DNA from: Monosiga brevicollis MX1
Lineage: Eukaryota > Opisthokonta > Choanoflagellata > Craspedida > Salpingoecidae
Length of the DNA: 64,000 bases
Assembly: GCF_000002865.3 (NCBI RefSeq)
Contig: NW_001865044.1
Location: 240,162 to 304,161 of the forward strand
Reading direction: 5' to 3'
Below the pieces are notes generated by a model. It had not been told where the DNA came from. It saw only the letters and a program-made list of their open reading frames with translations, and ran no database searches. Every line of letters begins with the position of its first letter. The stretch's first letter is position 1. Shown here piece by piece: positions 10,836 to 22,747 of the stretch. The translations under genes were made by a program, and so were the position numbers.

Positions 10836-11056
10836 CACACACAAAATAAAGTTTTTTTTCTCTTTTTTTTGATGAGTTCTGTGTGTTTTTCTTTTTTCTT
10901 TTTTCTTTTTTTTTCTTTTTCTTTTGACATGTGAATGTGTGTGGCACTGGCAGCACGGATGCGGGTGCCGGCGCAGCTCGGCTTTGAGGTCATCTGCGTG
11001 CCTGCGTGCCTGTGTGCCCGCGTGCGTAGGTGAGGCTGGATTAGGTATGAGTGGAG
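10836..11056. other. T-rich junction and receptor kinase leader
   Basis: Just right of the repeat breakpoint is a CACACA stretch, then T/C-rich DNA to about 10926. A leader with GTGCCTGCGTGCC-type short repeats runs up to the ATG at 11057. No gene of its own is seen. Confidence 0.6.
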
Positions 11057-14000
11057 ATGGGGGTGGCTTGCGCTGCTGTGGTACAGGCGCGGCCGTGTCG
11101 TCGAGGATGGCGGCGGGTCTTGTACGCCGTGCTTCTGTCGTGCACCTGGCTATCCGGGGCTGGCCCCGCCTTGGTTGAGGGGGCTGACTTGGCTTTCCCT
11201 GGCTGTCCACTCAAGATTGTGCACCCCCACAATACCGAGTTTAGTAACAGACCTGGTGATGTGTACTCCTGTACGCCCCCACCTTTGGAGGATTTGGTGC
11301 AAATTGGTTCCATCTGCCAGCTCAACACATCGAGCGAGATTGTACAGCAGAGTCCGCAGGACTTGCCTTGGGGAACCCTGCGTTGCAACGCGCAACTGGT
11401 CTTTTTGACCGTTCCAGACACTCCACTTTCCCCCTTTTATCAAAGCCTGGGCTGTGAGGTCACTTGGGATGCCCACGGGTTTGCAGCCCTCGACTGTGAT
11501 GGCCGCCGAGCTCAAACACTTGGCCAGCCGTATCTTCGGGAAATGCCCCACGGCGGCATGCCTTTTAATCTTCGGCGCCTTACCCTACGCCATCATTTGA
11601 TTCGCAGCATCTTCCATCACAATGTTTTTGCGCTGCAACAACTTCAAGAGCTTGACGTGAGTCACAACCGAATTAGCATGATCAGCCAATCTGCGCTGGC
11701 CCAAGCTCCAGAACTCCTCTACCTCAACCTTAGTCACAACATTCTCGAGACATTGCGACCCGAACACATGCCCAACCTTCATGCACTCCGCGTCTTAGAT
11801 TTGCGTGGCAACACTTTTCGGGAGTTGCAGGCAGATCTCCTGGCCATCGTCATGAGCCCAGACTGCGAAGCAGTGTACCTGCCCGAGGGTTGTTATCGCG
11901 TAGAACCCCAATCCTGCCGCTCCCTCATCGCCTCTAGTAACACATCTCTGTGCAATGTTGTGAAGCCCGTGCTTTTGCCTTGCTCGAATGAAAGCAGCAC
12001 CGCGCCTGCCATGATCACGGCCACGGCATACTGTGACGGTGTCGTGGACTGCGCCAATGGAGCAGATGAAGTCGACTGTACTCAGTTGTGGCAGGTGCAG
12101 GGCATGGACGTCCTGCAGCAGTGCTCCAATGGTATTCTGCAAGCCACTTGGTACAAAGGCTTGCTCAACCTCTATCCGACCGACCCCTTTTACGTCTCTT
12201 TATGTGCGGGGTTCTTGCATGCGCTCAGCATCCGCATTGTCGCTGCACCCAACGCCTCCAGTCCGCGCGCGGATATCGTCTGGACATCCATTCTTGATGA
12301 ACGATTTGCTTTTGTGGAAGCAAGCCGAACCACCATTTATCTGTTGATCAAGCAAGCCGTGCACAATGGGCCCTCTGAAAGTGATTGGCCCATCATTCTG
12401 GCAAGCACAACATCCGCCACGCCCGGCCAACCAAACTCAACTGCTGGCACCTTTACAACTGCCAGCTCCCCAAGCCATCACGCAAAGAGAGTGCAAACCA
12501 TCGTCGTCATTGTCATAGCTCTCGTCGGGCTGGGCGTTATCTTGGCCGTGGCCGGCGTTGTATTTTGGCGCCGAGGTCAACATCACCAGTAAGAGGGGAA
12601 ATTTGAGCCAAGACTGAAACAATCAGGCTGCATCATCTGGCGACTCTTGAGCTCATGCGAGCATCTCTTTCTCACTGTATCTGCTTGTGGAATGCTAGTT
12701 TGTTGCAGGGTTTGGGTGGGCTCGCGTCGGCTCAAGTGTTGGAGCGAGCCATCATCGGCATTGCTCTTTCAGAGCACAAGCCGCTGCTTGAGCGCCTCGA
12801 GCTTTGGTGCGCAGATATGCAGGTCTGTATTGTCAACCTTTTGTGAGCGCGGCTCTAGGCGAGGCATTTTGGTCTGATCTTTCGGCTTTCGGTCACGTCG
12901 TTGCAGTCCAACCGCATTGCCGCGAGTCAAGTGCATGTTCGTGAACAGCTGAGCCGCGGACGATTTGGCGCCATTTATCTGGGCGCGCTGACCTTTCAGT
13001 CCGCCCCAGTTATCATCAAAGAGCCCTTGAGCAGTACACCAGAGGCTGTCTCCATGGCCATCTCCGAGGTCAGTTCGGGCCCCAACGTCAGGCACACGGC
13101 ACGAAAATGTCTTGCTGTGCATGAAAATGCCGGCGGGATGTTGCATTGTGCTGGGCAGAGTCGGGCGTGAGGCTCAAAGCAAGCAAGAGGGCTTGGCCTG
13201 CACCTTTGTGCCATGGACAACCCACACTGCCCTCGCTCATTTCTGTCACTCTTTTCCTTTGGCAGCTGTTGCTGCTGGGCGCTTGTCGGCACGAAAACAT
13301 TGCCAAGGTGATTGGGGTTTTCAGTCAAGGAGACGGAAGCTTGGCGCCTACGCTCGTGATTTCATACTACGCAGGTCAGCGCTTGCCAAACCACCCCGCC
13401 CCCTGGCCTTGCAAACCCACCTTCATGGAATTAAGTATGTCACACAGCGCTTGTGCTCGGTCTCACTTTGATCTGCTGCTGTGTTGGCTGCGTAGGGGGC
13501 GATTTACGCTCCTATCTACAGCGGCACCGCGGCTGGCAAGAGCTACCCGATGCGCACTTTGTGACTGCCATTGTTTGCCAGCTCGCGTCTGCCCTGGCCC
13601 ATTTGGTAGGTCTGGGTGATTCAAAGCCATCTTGCGTGGCCCCGCGGGTATCTCGGATTTTCTTTTATCAGTCACGTGGAGCTGGCGTATTTTCACCGGA
13701 CGACTCTGGTGCTTCGTGCTCTAACAGGCCTCGTTGCAAGTTGTTCATCGTGATGTGGCCGCGCGGAATGTGCTTTTAGTGCATGCCAATGGTCTCACAA
13801 CAGAACCAAAGGTGGTTCTCAGCGACTTTGGTCATGCCCGTGTCATGCAGCGATCGGGTTCAGGAAGAGCCTTGCGGGGCGCCACAGGGGACGAAAATGG
13901 GGAGTTGGATGAGGACAGCGGCCAGTATTATCGCCAACGGGGCCTTCTGGAGACGGCGACACGGTGGCAGCCTCCAGAAGTGTTGCGAGAGGACAGGTTT

Positions 14001-14402
14001 AGTCCGGCCAGTGACGCTTGGTCGCTTGGTGTCCTAATGTATGAGGTCTGGACTTTTGGACAAGTTCCTTACGCTGAAGTTGTGCGGGAGGCAGATGTGC
14101 TACGCGCCATCTTGCGAGGAGCGCGCCTTGCACTCCCGGAGGGCGTGCGCTCGCGGGCGCCCCAGCTGTTCAAGGTCAGACGTGTGCAACTGTGTGCAAC
14201 TGTGCCATTGCGATTACGGTCATGGGTGCTCATGAAACCTACTGCCCTCGGTCTCCACCGATGCAACCAATGCAATGCTGTTGATTAGTTGTGGCAAAGC
14301 TTGCAGGCCACCGAGCCGGAACGACGCCCTGTGGGCGATCAAGTTGTGTTGCACCTCAAGGCCGAAGATGGGGAACCGAAGGAAGAGGAAAGCGCGGTCT
14401 AA
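11057..14402 (+). CDS. Receptor tyrosine kinase with LRR and LDLa-like ectodomain
   Basis: Seven exons: 11057-12588, 12699-12822, 12907-13068, 13266-13374, 13496-13605, 13728-14174 and 14289-14402. All phases fit and give 865 aa. The N-terminus has a hydrophobic signal segment (about 20-45). Leucine-rich repeats (LxxLxLSHN type) lie at about 168-258, a short LDLa-like loop (CDGVVDCANGADEVDC) at about 325-341 and a single membrane span at about 480-501, followed by a WRRG stop-transfer. The kinase domain has a glycine loop (RGRFGAIYLG), Lys590 in VIIK, HENI, GDLRSYL, the tyrosine-kinase catalytic loop HRDVAARN (Asp688), DFG at 712-714, RWQPPE in place of the usual APE, and a C-lobe ending ATEPERRP. 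The activation segment is long, with an acidic insert and a YY pair. All catalytic residues are present, so it is probably active. The ligand is unknown. No close animal RTK class is evident. Confidence 0.9.
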
Positions 14403-14609
14403 ACGGCAAACCCCGGGGAGTCTCATGCTTGTTTTATCCTTCCAACTGATGGAAACTCAAAGCACGCTGAGTTCAAAACTTAATTTACATCCGATGTTAA
14501 TTCGAGACATTTAGAAACCATTAAACCATCCTCCTTTCTTTCCTACAGCCTGCTTCTGATCTTCGTGCTGCCAGCCACGCACGATGAGCCTGGGTGCCCT
14601 GCGAGGCAC

Positions 14610-15678
14610 TCAAGACGAGGGTTGCATTTTTTCACGTAGCTCTGAAAATTGATTCGCCACAGCTTCAAGCCGAGCTGCCATTAAATGCCAACAGCAAGGT
14701 GACGTGCAGCTGATAAGAGAGGCGTGTGTGGCCAAGCTCAACGGGTCGCGGGGTCGAGCGTGCGTACCATGGTGAGGACTCGTATCGAGAGCGCCCACTG
14801 AGTCGGCAGATGGCTGCCATGGCTCCCAAGCTATACACACATCCGGTTATGGTAAGTTTCGCTACGAGCCCGAGTCTGGTTGCCCAAGGCTGCAGTATGA
14901 CGCGCTTCAATGATACGAAGGTACCTGGGCTCGCGATGGTCTGAGGAGGAGTCGCGCTTTTGAGTGGCGTCTTCAGCTCGACCTTGATGCGATAGCCTGC
15001 GCATCCCGCATCCATCTTGAGCATTAGGCGGGGCGCACCGCGCGCATGACATGGGGAGCGCATCCCTCGGTACACGCGCAGATCCTGGGCTTACCGTTGA
15101 GAACGTTGAGATTGGCGCAGACCGCCATGAGTTGCTGCTCAGTCTCGGCCACAGCTGGGTCCTCAGCCGGACCCAGGCCTGCAAAGTCGAGTCGACGAAG
15201 CTGTGGCAGAGAGGCGCAGTCCTGAACAAAGGTCTCCCAGTCGACAATTGCATTGTCTCGCACATCCAAGTGCTGGAGAGTCGCATGACCTGAGCCGATG
15301 GCCAAGGAAGAAGGTAAGTGACACAATGACCAAAATCGAGTGGAGCCCGGCCTGCAACCAAGCCCTGGCCCACAGGGCATCCTAGCATTGAAGCAACACG
15401 CCTCATGGACAAGGTGGACGCCTGGTGGGCATACCGCGAAGTGGTGTGATTGTACGCAGGCGGTTCCCGCGAGCTAGAAACGTTTCCAACCGAGGCAACT
15501 TGGCAACGGCCGTACTATCCGAAATGCGATTCTGGTTGATATTCAGCCGCCGCAAATTTCGACACAACGTCAACCCTGACAGCCCAACAAGACTTTGCTC
15601 CACCGCTTCCAAATGCTCCAGCAGCGCCAAGTCATAGTTGCCAGCCAAGCGCCGAGCCAGTTCCGAGTTCAGGTCCAT
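14610..15678 (-). CDS. Small leucine-rich-repeat protein
   Basis: Four exons on the minus strand: 15678-15435, 15289-15095, 15015-14925 and 14709-14610. The phases fit and give about 209 aa. The protein has no signal peptide. Three or four LRRs of the cytoplasmic SDS22/LRRC type follow an N-terminal helix: LRRLNINQN, LPRLETFLARGN, LQHLDVRDN and LPQLRRLDFAG. An LRR-cap-like stretch comes next and then a charged C-terminus. These proteins usually bind other proteins, for example phosphatases or tubulin chaperones, but no partner can be inferred. The last exon is the least certain because a second acceptor would give a much shorter tail. Its 3' end faces that of the receptor kinase, 207 bp away. 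Confidence 0.7.
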
Positions 15679-15710
15679 GACACCAGCGCCCCGCGCCCGC
15701 GCCCGCGCCC

Positions 15711-15711
<1 letters not shown>

Positions 15712-15746
<35 letters not shown>
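15712..15746. repeat. (GT)n microsatellite
   Basis: About 17 GT units directly after a GC-rich CGCCCG run. Confidence 0.95.
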
Positions 15747-15747
<1 letters not shown>

Positions 15748-16035
15748 AAAACCTCAAAAAAGCTGTAATGTAGCAGTTGCATCTACTCTATAAACATCTA
15801 CACAAACTATAATATAAAATATTAATAAAACTACCAAAATCTTCATATTTGGTACAATAAGTGTATCGGGGTTCCAACTCGCAAGGAATTATCAGCATCA
15901 ACAAGACGGGGCGCCATTTTAGGATCAAAGCCCGACCACGACCACGACCGCTGGTGAACTGCTCGCATTGCTGCTGGAAGGAGCTGGGGTTGGCAGGTGC
16001 TGTCGCTACCGCCGCCGCTGCTGATTTGGTGTGAG

Positions 16036-16039
<4 letters not shown>

Positions 16040-16079
<40 letters not shown>
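16040..16079. repeat. (GT)n microsatellite
   Basis: About 19 TG units, 130 bp upstream of the endonuclease V start codon. Confidence 0.95.
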
Positions 16080-16085
<6 letters not shown>

Positions 16086-16209
16086 CATTTTTCATGCTCG
16101 TTTCTGGTACCAGTGTCCTTCATGTCCAACATCAGGCGAGAGCGCATGGTAGACTGTCAAGGCACTCATCACGGCCATCACTTACAGAACCGGATTGTGT
16201 CCGAGCGCC

Positions 16210-17553
16210 ATGGCGACAGCTGCGGCCGGGGAGGAGCTGGCAGTAACTGCCGAGCTCAGCCAATTACGGCATTGGGAACAGGAACAAGATACACTAAAGA
16301 AGCGGATGGTCGAACGCGACCAACACAATGAGGTCAGTCAGAGCTTCTCCCGCCCACAGCCTGAAAGCAGGGATTGACTCCAGCCACTACGAAGCGCGCG
16401 CGTTTGTGTGTCTGCGTCTGTGTGATCCAAGGTTTGCTCTGCTAATAGTGGACGTTGGAGAGTCTCAAGCGGGTGGGCGGTGTCGACATCAGTTTTATCA
16501 AGGGCGACAATATCAACGCCTGCGCGACCCTGGTGGTCCTCTCTTATCCTGATCTCCAGGTCAGCCGTCACGGTCGCTCCACAGAGCCCATTTCCCTCTC
16601 TGTGCAAGCATAGCCACCATGTCATAAAAATACCAACGAATCCACGGCTCGCCAATGCGCTTTCCGCCTGGCTCTCTCTGGCCGTGTGTCTTTGGGCCAG
16701 CTTCCTGTCTTTTCAGCAAGCGCTGGGCACTCACAATGCGGGTCTCCTGCTGCAGGTGCTGCACGAAGAATCCATGATGGTGCAACTGACTGCGCCCTAC
16801 ATTCCTGGCTTTTTGGCATTCCGAGAGGTCGATCATCTGGTGACGTTGGTGCGCCGCCTAGAGGCATCGCGCCCCGACCTGATGCCCCAGCTTATCATGG
16901 TGGACGGCAATGGCAAGCTGCACTACCGAGGCTTTGGCCTTGCCTGCCATCTCGGAGTTCTTTTGGACCTACCAACGGTGGGGATTGGCAAGAACATCTT
17001 GGTTGTCGACAATCTGGACAAGGAGAGGTATGCAGCCTGCCGCTGAGACCGCTCTTCGCCCTTTCCTCCATGCCTGTCCTGCCCTATCGAGATGCAGCGC
17101 TGCTGACGATTTAGCCATCGTGACGGGGATTCGCAGTTTTCATGCCAAGGAACGGGCAGAGCTGCAGCACCGTGGCGACTGGATTCCGGTGGTTGGCGCA
17201 TCGCAAACAGTCTGGTCGGTGGCCATATCTCACCCGTCAGTCGCGTAACCCCCATTTCCTGCTTGCTTTGCGCTCACAACCTGAACACTTGGCACTAGGG
17301 GTGCGGCTGTGCGCTGCGTTGAAGCTGCCATCAACCCTGTTTACGTCTCTGTTGGCCACCGCGTCAGGTTGGTACCTACCCCCATCGACATTCACGGTGT
17401 AGGGCTGTGCTCATGAGCGCTTGGGTCGGTGCCAGTCTTGACACAGCCATTAAGCTCGCCTTGGCCACAGCCAAGCATAAGATTCCCGAAGCCGTGCGCA
17501 TGGCTGATCAGCTTTCCCGACTCTTCTTGCGTAAACGGGCCGGTACCCAATGA
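16210..17553 (+). CDS. ENDOV: Endonuclease V
   Basis: Six exons: 16210-16332, 16449-16559, 16756-17027, 17098-17214, 17299-17367 and 17436-17553. All phases fit and give 269 aa. Endonuclease V cuts nucleic acid one base 3' of deoxyinosine or inosine; in eukaryotes it mainly acts on inosine-containing RNA. The conserved blocks appear in order: VGGVDISF (first catalytic Asp), PYIPGFLAFRE (wedge and catalytic Glu), VDGNGKLHYRGFG (second catalytic Asp), HLGVLLDLPTVGIGKN, GASQTVWGAAVR, and VSVGHRVSLDTA near the C-terminus. Length is close to the animal enzyme. No targeting signal is seen. The start is the first ATG in frame with the N-terminal helix. Confidence 0.93.
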
Positions 17554-18459
17554 TGCTCACGTGGTCAATGTTCATAGTGCTGCAACCAATAAAAAGTTGA
17601 TTGCACCAATACCATTCTCGAATTCATCCGTCCCAGTGGTCACCAGCATCAATTTCAGTACCAGCATCAAGCGCAACAGGCCACTGGTGATCCAGTTGCA
17701 TACGAGATCAGCCAAAGAGTTTTCATGTGGACTCGTGGCCAATGCGCGGCTCGCCAAATGCCGAGGCATGGAGGATGGCGCTGCGCCATACCAGCAGGCC
17801 GTTACTGGATAGTGCGCCCAAGCGCAAGACCATGTCGGGTGTTACCACCTATGGGTGCAGCAAAAACGCACAAAAGAGAGAGAGACAGAGGGAGGAAGGA
17901 GTAAGCATCAAAGCCCAAAGCGTAGACAGCAGCACGGGCAAAGTCATTGCACGCACCACAAAACCATTGGAGGCACGCTGCGTTGTCGAGTCAGGCTCGT
18001 AGCATCGACAAACGTCCCGCGTCGCCAGTTCCGTGATCAGATCTTCCTCTCGCTCCGTCTTGTACAACCGCAAATGACCTGCAGACTCCGACAGAAACAA
18101 CCAGCTGTGTTCCAAAGCACCGGTCAAGGCAGCAGGTCAGCGGATGTTGATGCCAGCAGGGGCGAGAAGTGCCCAGGAAGCTAGTGGCGATGATATAGCA
18201 GTCAGGCTGGTACGCACCGCCGCTCCGGACTGGCGCCTTCGCCGGTGAAGTATGTGACATAACCTGCACAAGCATCGTCACCCAATCTGCAAAGGTTGCG
18301 TGTCCCGCATGTGGCAGGTGAGGCGACGTGCTACAGAACAAGCACGTCACCAAACAATCACTGCATAACGCCTTCACGCTAAATGTACCGGACGTCCGTC
18401 GTTCGGGAGGCCTCGCCCAGGGTATGGCGCAAGTAGGTGCTCAATGTGATGGCGTGCTA
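17554..18459 (-). CDS. Unassigned minus-strand coding candidates
   Basis: Between endonuclease V and the AKTIP-like gene are minus-strand frames that look coding but could not be chained. One at about 18110-17950 has the helix-rich stretch LYKTEREEDLITELATRD and ends at a donor-like GTGCGT. Another at about 17815-17735 contains LLVWRSAILHASAF and ends in TGA. A third near 18290-18190 contains VMSHTSPAKAPVR. They may be exons of one small gene whose 3' end meets endonuclease V. No domain is recognised, and the extent given is the whole gap. Confidence 0.35.
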
Positions 18460-20396
18460 TCAGCCGAGCATGATGAGTGCGTTGATACGCTCAGCCAACA
18501 GAGCAAGGCAAATGATTCGGCTTGGAACGTACGTGATCAAGACTCTCGACCGAGGCCAGATTAGAGGCACGTTGAACCATGCGCTCGGTGAGGACGGCGC
18601 TGGTGAGGCTTTTGTGCCGCGACTCGAGGCGCCCGCGTATCCGAGCGCTATGCGAGTCGTCTGGATTAGCCGTTTGGCGCAAGCTTTGCATGTAGTCTTT
18701 GATTGCCTGCATGATGCCATCGCGGTTATCGCTGTGGCCGAGCTCGATGCTGTAGCAGCCCCGCGAGTCAGGCAGGTGAAGGCAAGGAGTGCAAGCGATG
18801 GAAACACAAGCAGGCCTTGTTCAGACGTGGATTCAGCAGCGGGGCGATGGCTGTGGCCTTCTCGAGACTCACCTGTTGCCGGTAGGGGTATGGGCGGTGG
18901 CCTGTGACGCTTTGACACAGCGCTGCACAGGCGCCTCAAAGGCTTCCATGGATACGCGAAACCTATGGGAAAAAAAAAACATGAAAAAAAATGCAACAAC
19001 TCTAAACGTTCATCGCATGCCACTATCACTCGCCACAAGAGAATGGGTGTTGTAGCGAGGGGAGGCATGGCAAGTGTTGCAAACAGGTTTCAAGTGAAAC
19101 GCTTACATGGCTGCGGCACCCTCGTTAACGGCGTTGTCTGCATCGATCTTACGAAACATCTTGTGGACATACTTGAACAGATGCTTCAAGCGGTCTGGGC
19201 ACGGCAACGGTATGTGCCCGTGCGTGTGTGCACGCACACACGTGAGCAAAGTGTCCAAGGCAAACCATCTCAAGGTGCCAAGCCACAGCCATATCAGAGG
19301 AGAGAAATAGAGCGACACCTTACCGACATCGGGATTCCAGCTCACGTAGTAACGGCTCATGTCCAGCTCGCCGGTGATGTCGTTGACGCGAGGATGAAAG
19401 ACGTTGCTTTGAAAGAAGATGCGCTGAAGACAGTATCAGTCCCACCCGAAGAAGCCATGGTGTGAGGAACCCGCTGCATGTGACATGGCAAGCCCGGGTG
19501 AGAGGAACGCACCGGGACAACTTTGTCGGGGTAAGTGGGAGGAATGAGGAGGCGCAGCTTGAAGATGCCACCCCGGTAGATGCCCTCCCGCACAAAATAT
19601 ACGGCGTCCCAGGCTATAGCAAGACATGGGGCCAGTGAGCGCCGCGATTTCGAGGGCTGGCATGAGCGATGACACATGGCCCTCCAGCCAACAAATTTGG
19701 CATGCATCAAAAAGCAAGTTGGCGACCAAGCATACAGTAGGGACTTGTTGGGTGTGGGCGCACATAGAGACCGGGCAGTTTTTCATGCTGCAATGCTCGC
19801 CTGCATCCAAAGTGTAGTTGGTGAGGGCGCTCTCACAGCCCGGTGCGACCACCGCGTGAGCCGAGAAAAGCGCGAGGAGTCCGCGCACATACAATTCGCC
19901 GTGAAGAATATACTGCTGCAATTTGCCCGCAAAGCCGTGCTGCAAGTGCGGCCGATCCAGGGCAGGTACGCCCGCGCCTTTGGGGTTGTGTGGAGCGGGC
20001 ACGGTGGTGAGGGCTGCCGTTCCGATCGCTCGAGTGCTGGCCACCCCATCAGTCAAATTCTGCCCCAGCCTGGGCTCCTTTTTTCTCTTAACCCCGGGCA
20101 ATCGATCACCAACCCAAGGACGCATCTCGCTCAACCAGCAGGGAGTGTTTGCGCCCCGTGAGAAGCGCTACCTCCTCCTGCAACCTGCAAACCGTTCACA
20201 GCAAGAGTGTCGCGTCAGTCATATCGCATCACACGACACCTTCATGAGCTGGCAGCACAAGTCGCGACAGCCGGCAAACAGTGACTTACTTCACCCGGTC
20301 TTCCTCGCTCGTATCCTTGTGCGCGCCTTGAGCCTTGAGCTCTGCGATGAGGCGGTCAAGGGTCCGCAACTTCTCCCGATAGTCGTCTGCGTCCAT
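18460..20396 (-). CDS. AKTIP: AKTIP/FTS-like inactive ubiquitin-conjugating (UEV) protein
   Basis: Nine exons: 20396-20290, 20184-20110, 19800-19736, 19613-19513, 19423-19324, 19194-19107, 18962-18873, 18749-18533 and 18489-18460. Phases fit and give about 290 aa, against 292 in human AKTIP. The UBC fold is plain: KLPGLYVRPHP, WDAVYFVREGIYRGGIFKL, IPPTYPD, FHPRVNDITGELDMSRY, and the C-terminal helix YVHKMFRKIDADNAVNEGAA. The position of the active cysteine, after the HP motif, holds no Cys, as in AKTIP. In animals AKTIP joins the Hook-FHIP complex that links endosomes to dynein, and it has a telomere role; the same role here is inference. The exon 2 end and the final exon are the least sure. 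Confidence 0.8.
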
Positions 20397-20716
20397 TTCA
20401 TCGGTTCTTCTTGTGTCAAAAAAATTGAAAAAAATTGGAAAAAATTGAAAAAAAAAATTTGAAATATGGGGAGAAAAAAGAAAAAAAAAAATTAACATCC
20501 ATATGCAAATCATTGTTAAGCCGTTTAAAGATGTTGTTGGAGTTTGACCGGAAAACGTAGAAATATCGGGTCATGAGCTAATCTTAATATGCACGTTGGG
20601 TTGGAGTTACTGCAGCAGATGGGGGCATTTCTGAAGATTTTGCCCGGCGGAGCGCAGGGGTGGCTCAAGTGCGTGTGTGCCGTGGGCGGATCTAGGAGGC
20701 TGCGAGCTGACATCGG
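20397..20716. other. Divergent A-rich gap
   Basis: The shared 5' region of the AKTIP-like gene (-) and the glucuronosyltransferase (+). It includes a strongly A-rich stretch at 20418-20495 built from GAAAAAAATTG-like units. No gene is seen. Confidence 0.6.
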
Positions 20717-22629
20717 ATGAGATGCAGCAGGTTTGAAGAAGGCACCATGCAGGAGGTGCCATCCTTGCTTCGGAGGGCTCGGCGGCTGTTGGCGCCTGGC
20801 CCGGCAGCTCTACTTCTGCTCGCGCTCGTCGTTGGCGCACTCTGGCTCTCAACTCGGCAGTCCCTTGCCGTGTGCCAGGTACCATGGGCTGGCACAAGAA
20901 GAGGAGGGCGTGCCTGCAGGGCAGGGCTGAAGGAGCCGAGTTTGCCAGCTTTCACCCCCTGCCTCATGCCTGCCCATGTGTTAATCCTTCACAGTTGCAA
21001 CGTACAGAAATCGAGGCATCGCTCGCCAGCTTGGTGCAGGTTGGATACTCACCAGCCGTCTGTGCGCTTCTGATGCTCTTTCCGTCTGTGATCAGTGCGT
21101 CGAGTCAATGTGTTGCACCTGCCTGTCTCACATTGGATTTGGGTGGACAATGGCACGGACTGCATCAGGAGAAACAGCAACGCGAGCTCGTAGCGCAGCA
21201 ACAAGAGCAGGCCAAGGCTGCCCTGCCCACCATTTACTTGGTGACACCGACGTATGCGCGTTCGTCCCAACATGTCGACTTGACACGCTTTTGCTACGTA
21301 AGGCTTGTTTGGAACCCCTTTGCTGCTCTTGCAGGGGTCCATCAGCTGCGCGTTATCTCCGCCACTGAGGTGGTGACTATTATCCTCAACCTTGGCCCCT
21401 GCCGCCGCACCCTCATTGCTGTGCCCAATCGGGTGGCCGACTTCGCAGACGATACGGCAGGTACCCAAAGTTCATTGGATTGTGGTTGAGGACGCCGAAG
21501 TTCATTCGCCCGAAGTTCGGCGGATTTTAAGTAAGATCGAGCCAGTCTGGGTGCCACAGCGCGCCTGTGCACGAGTGATGTCTGACGCGTTTATGTCTGG
21601 CTTGCAGACGACTGCGAGGTGGCCTTTTCACATCTGGTGGCCCTCACACCACCGCGAGAAAATGCACAAATTTGCAGAAAGGTTGACAGCCAACGTGGTT
21701 GCCCCGAGTATCGGATTGGCAAGCCTCAGGTGTGACTGCTACCTGTTGTATTCGGGCAGCGACTGAAGAGAGACGGCCTTGCGGTCCACCGAGCATGCCC
21801 TCGCCGGTCGCCAACCCTCAAATCAGCTCGTGGTTGTCTTTTTCCCACTTGCGCTTTGCAGCTGCCTTCAGCACGAGGCGTGAAGCAGCGGAATACGGGG
21901 CTGGTGGAGCTGCGCCGCCTCTTGTCTCTGGTCGGTGGCCGCTTAGCATAGCCCCATTGATTTGCTGCTCTCTAGGGAATAGGGAATGGTGTCATGGGCG
22001 CGAGGCGAGGCCTGACGCTCTCACCTGTTTCATAGAACGGTGGACGGGATGGTGTGGTGTACTTTGCCGACGATGACAATACTTACAGCTTGGAAATTTT
22101 CGAGCGCATGCGCCACATCAAGGCGGTATGCTTGTGGGATGGCGGGAGGGCATGTCCGGGGCAGGGGACGCTCTAAGAGGGAACGTCAAGACGTGGTCTC
22201 TCATGAATTAGAGCGGTTGTTTCACGCGTTGTTGCGACGGCCGGCTGAATTTAGGTCGGCGTTTGGCGTGTAGCCTTTGTGGGGGGACTCTCATATGAAG
22301 GGCCCGTGGTGGACATGGGGCCGAATGGACCTCGGATATCCGGCTGGCATGTGGCCTGGGCGACCGATCGCAAGTACCCCGTGGATATGGCTGCCTTTGC
22401 CTTGAATACGCGCCTCATCACCGCACAACCCGACGTGTATTTTCCCACACACGCTCTGGACGGCCATCTGGAGACTGACTTTTTGAGCGCCGTCGTGCCA
22501 GAGGGTGTCGAGCTAGAGCCCCTCGGCTTTGAACTAGACCGTGTTCTCGTGTGGCACACGCGCACCGAGCTACCCAACCTGCGTCAGGAAGGCAAGCTGC
22601 CCCCAGACCGACGCCCCATCATCATTTAG
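20717..22629 (+). CDS. B3GAT3: Beta-1,3-glucuronosyltransferase (GlcAT-I type, GT43)
   Basis: Eight exons: 20717-20878, 20995-21039, 21169-21297, 21449-21530, 21608-21729, 21862-21930, 22036-22125 and 22255-22629. All phases fit and give 357 aa. It has type II Golgi topology: a short cytoplasmic N-terminus, one span ([17 protein letters not shown]), a coiled stem and the catalytic domain. Motifs in order are [41 protein letters not shown], the metal and UDP-binding [40 protein letters not shown] and VLVWHTRTE. Family members add glucuronic acid to Gal-Gal-Xyl in the proteoglycan linker; substrate choice here is inferred. The start could also be the in-frame ATG at 20747. Confidence 0.9.
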
Positions 22630-22662
22630 CCCCGACCTCCACCCAAAATCGATTTGCATCTT

Positions 22663-22747
<85 letters not shown>

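Larger units (their letters stand above)
15679..16209. other. Divergent gap with two GT microsatellites
   Basis: This is the shared 5' region of the LRR gene (-) and endonuclease V (+). It holds a GCCCGC run, then (GT)n at 15712-15746, an AT-rich stretch at 15770-15850 and (GT)n at 16040-16079. No gene is seen. Confidence 0.7.
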
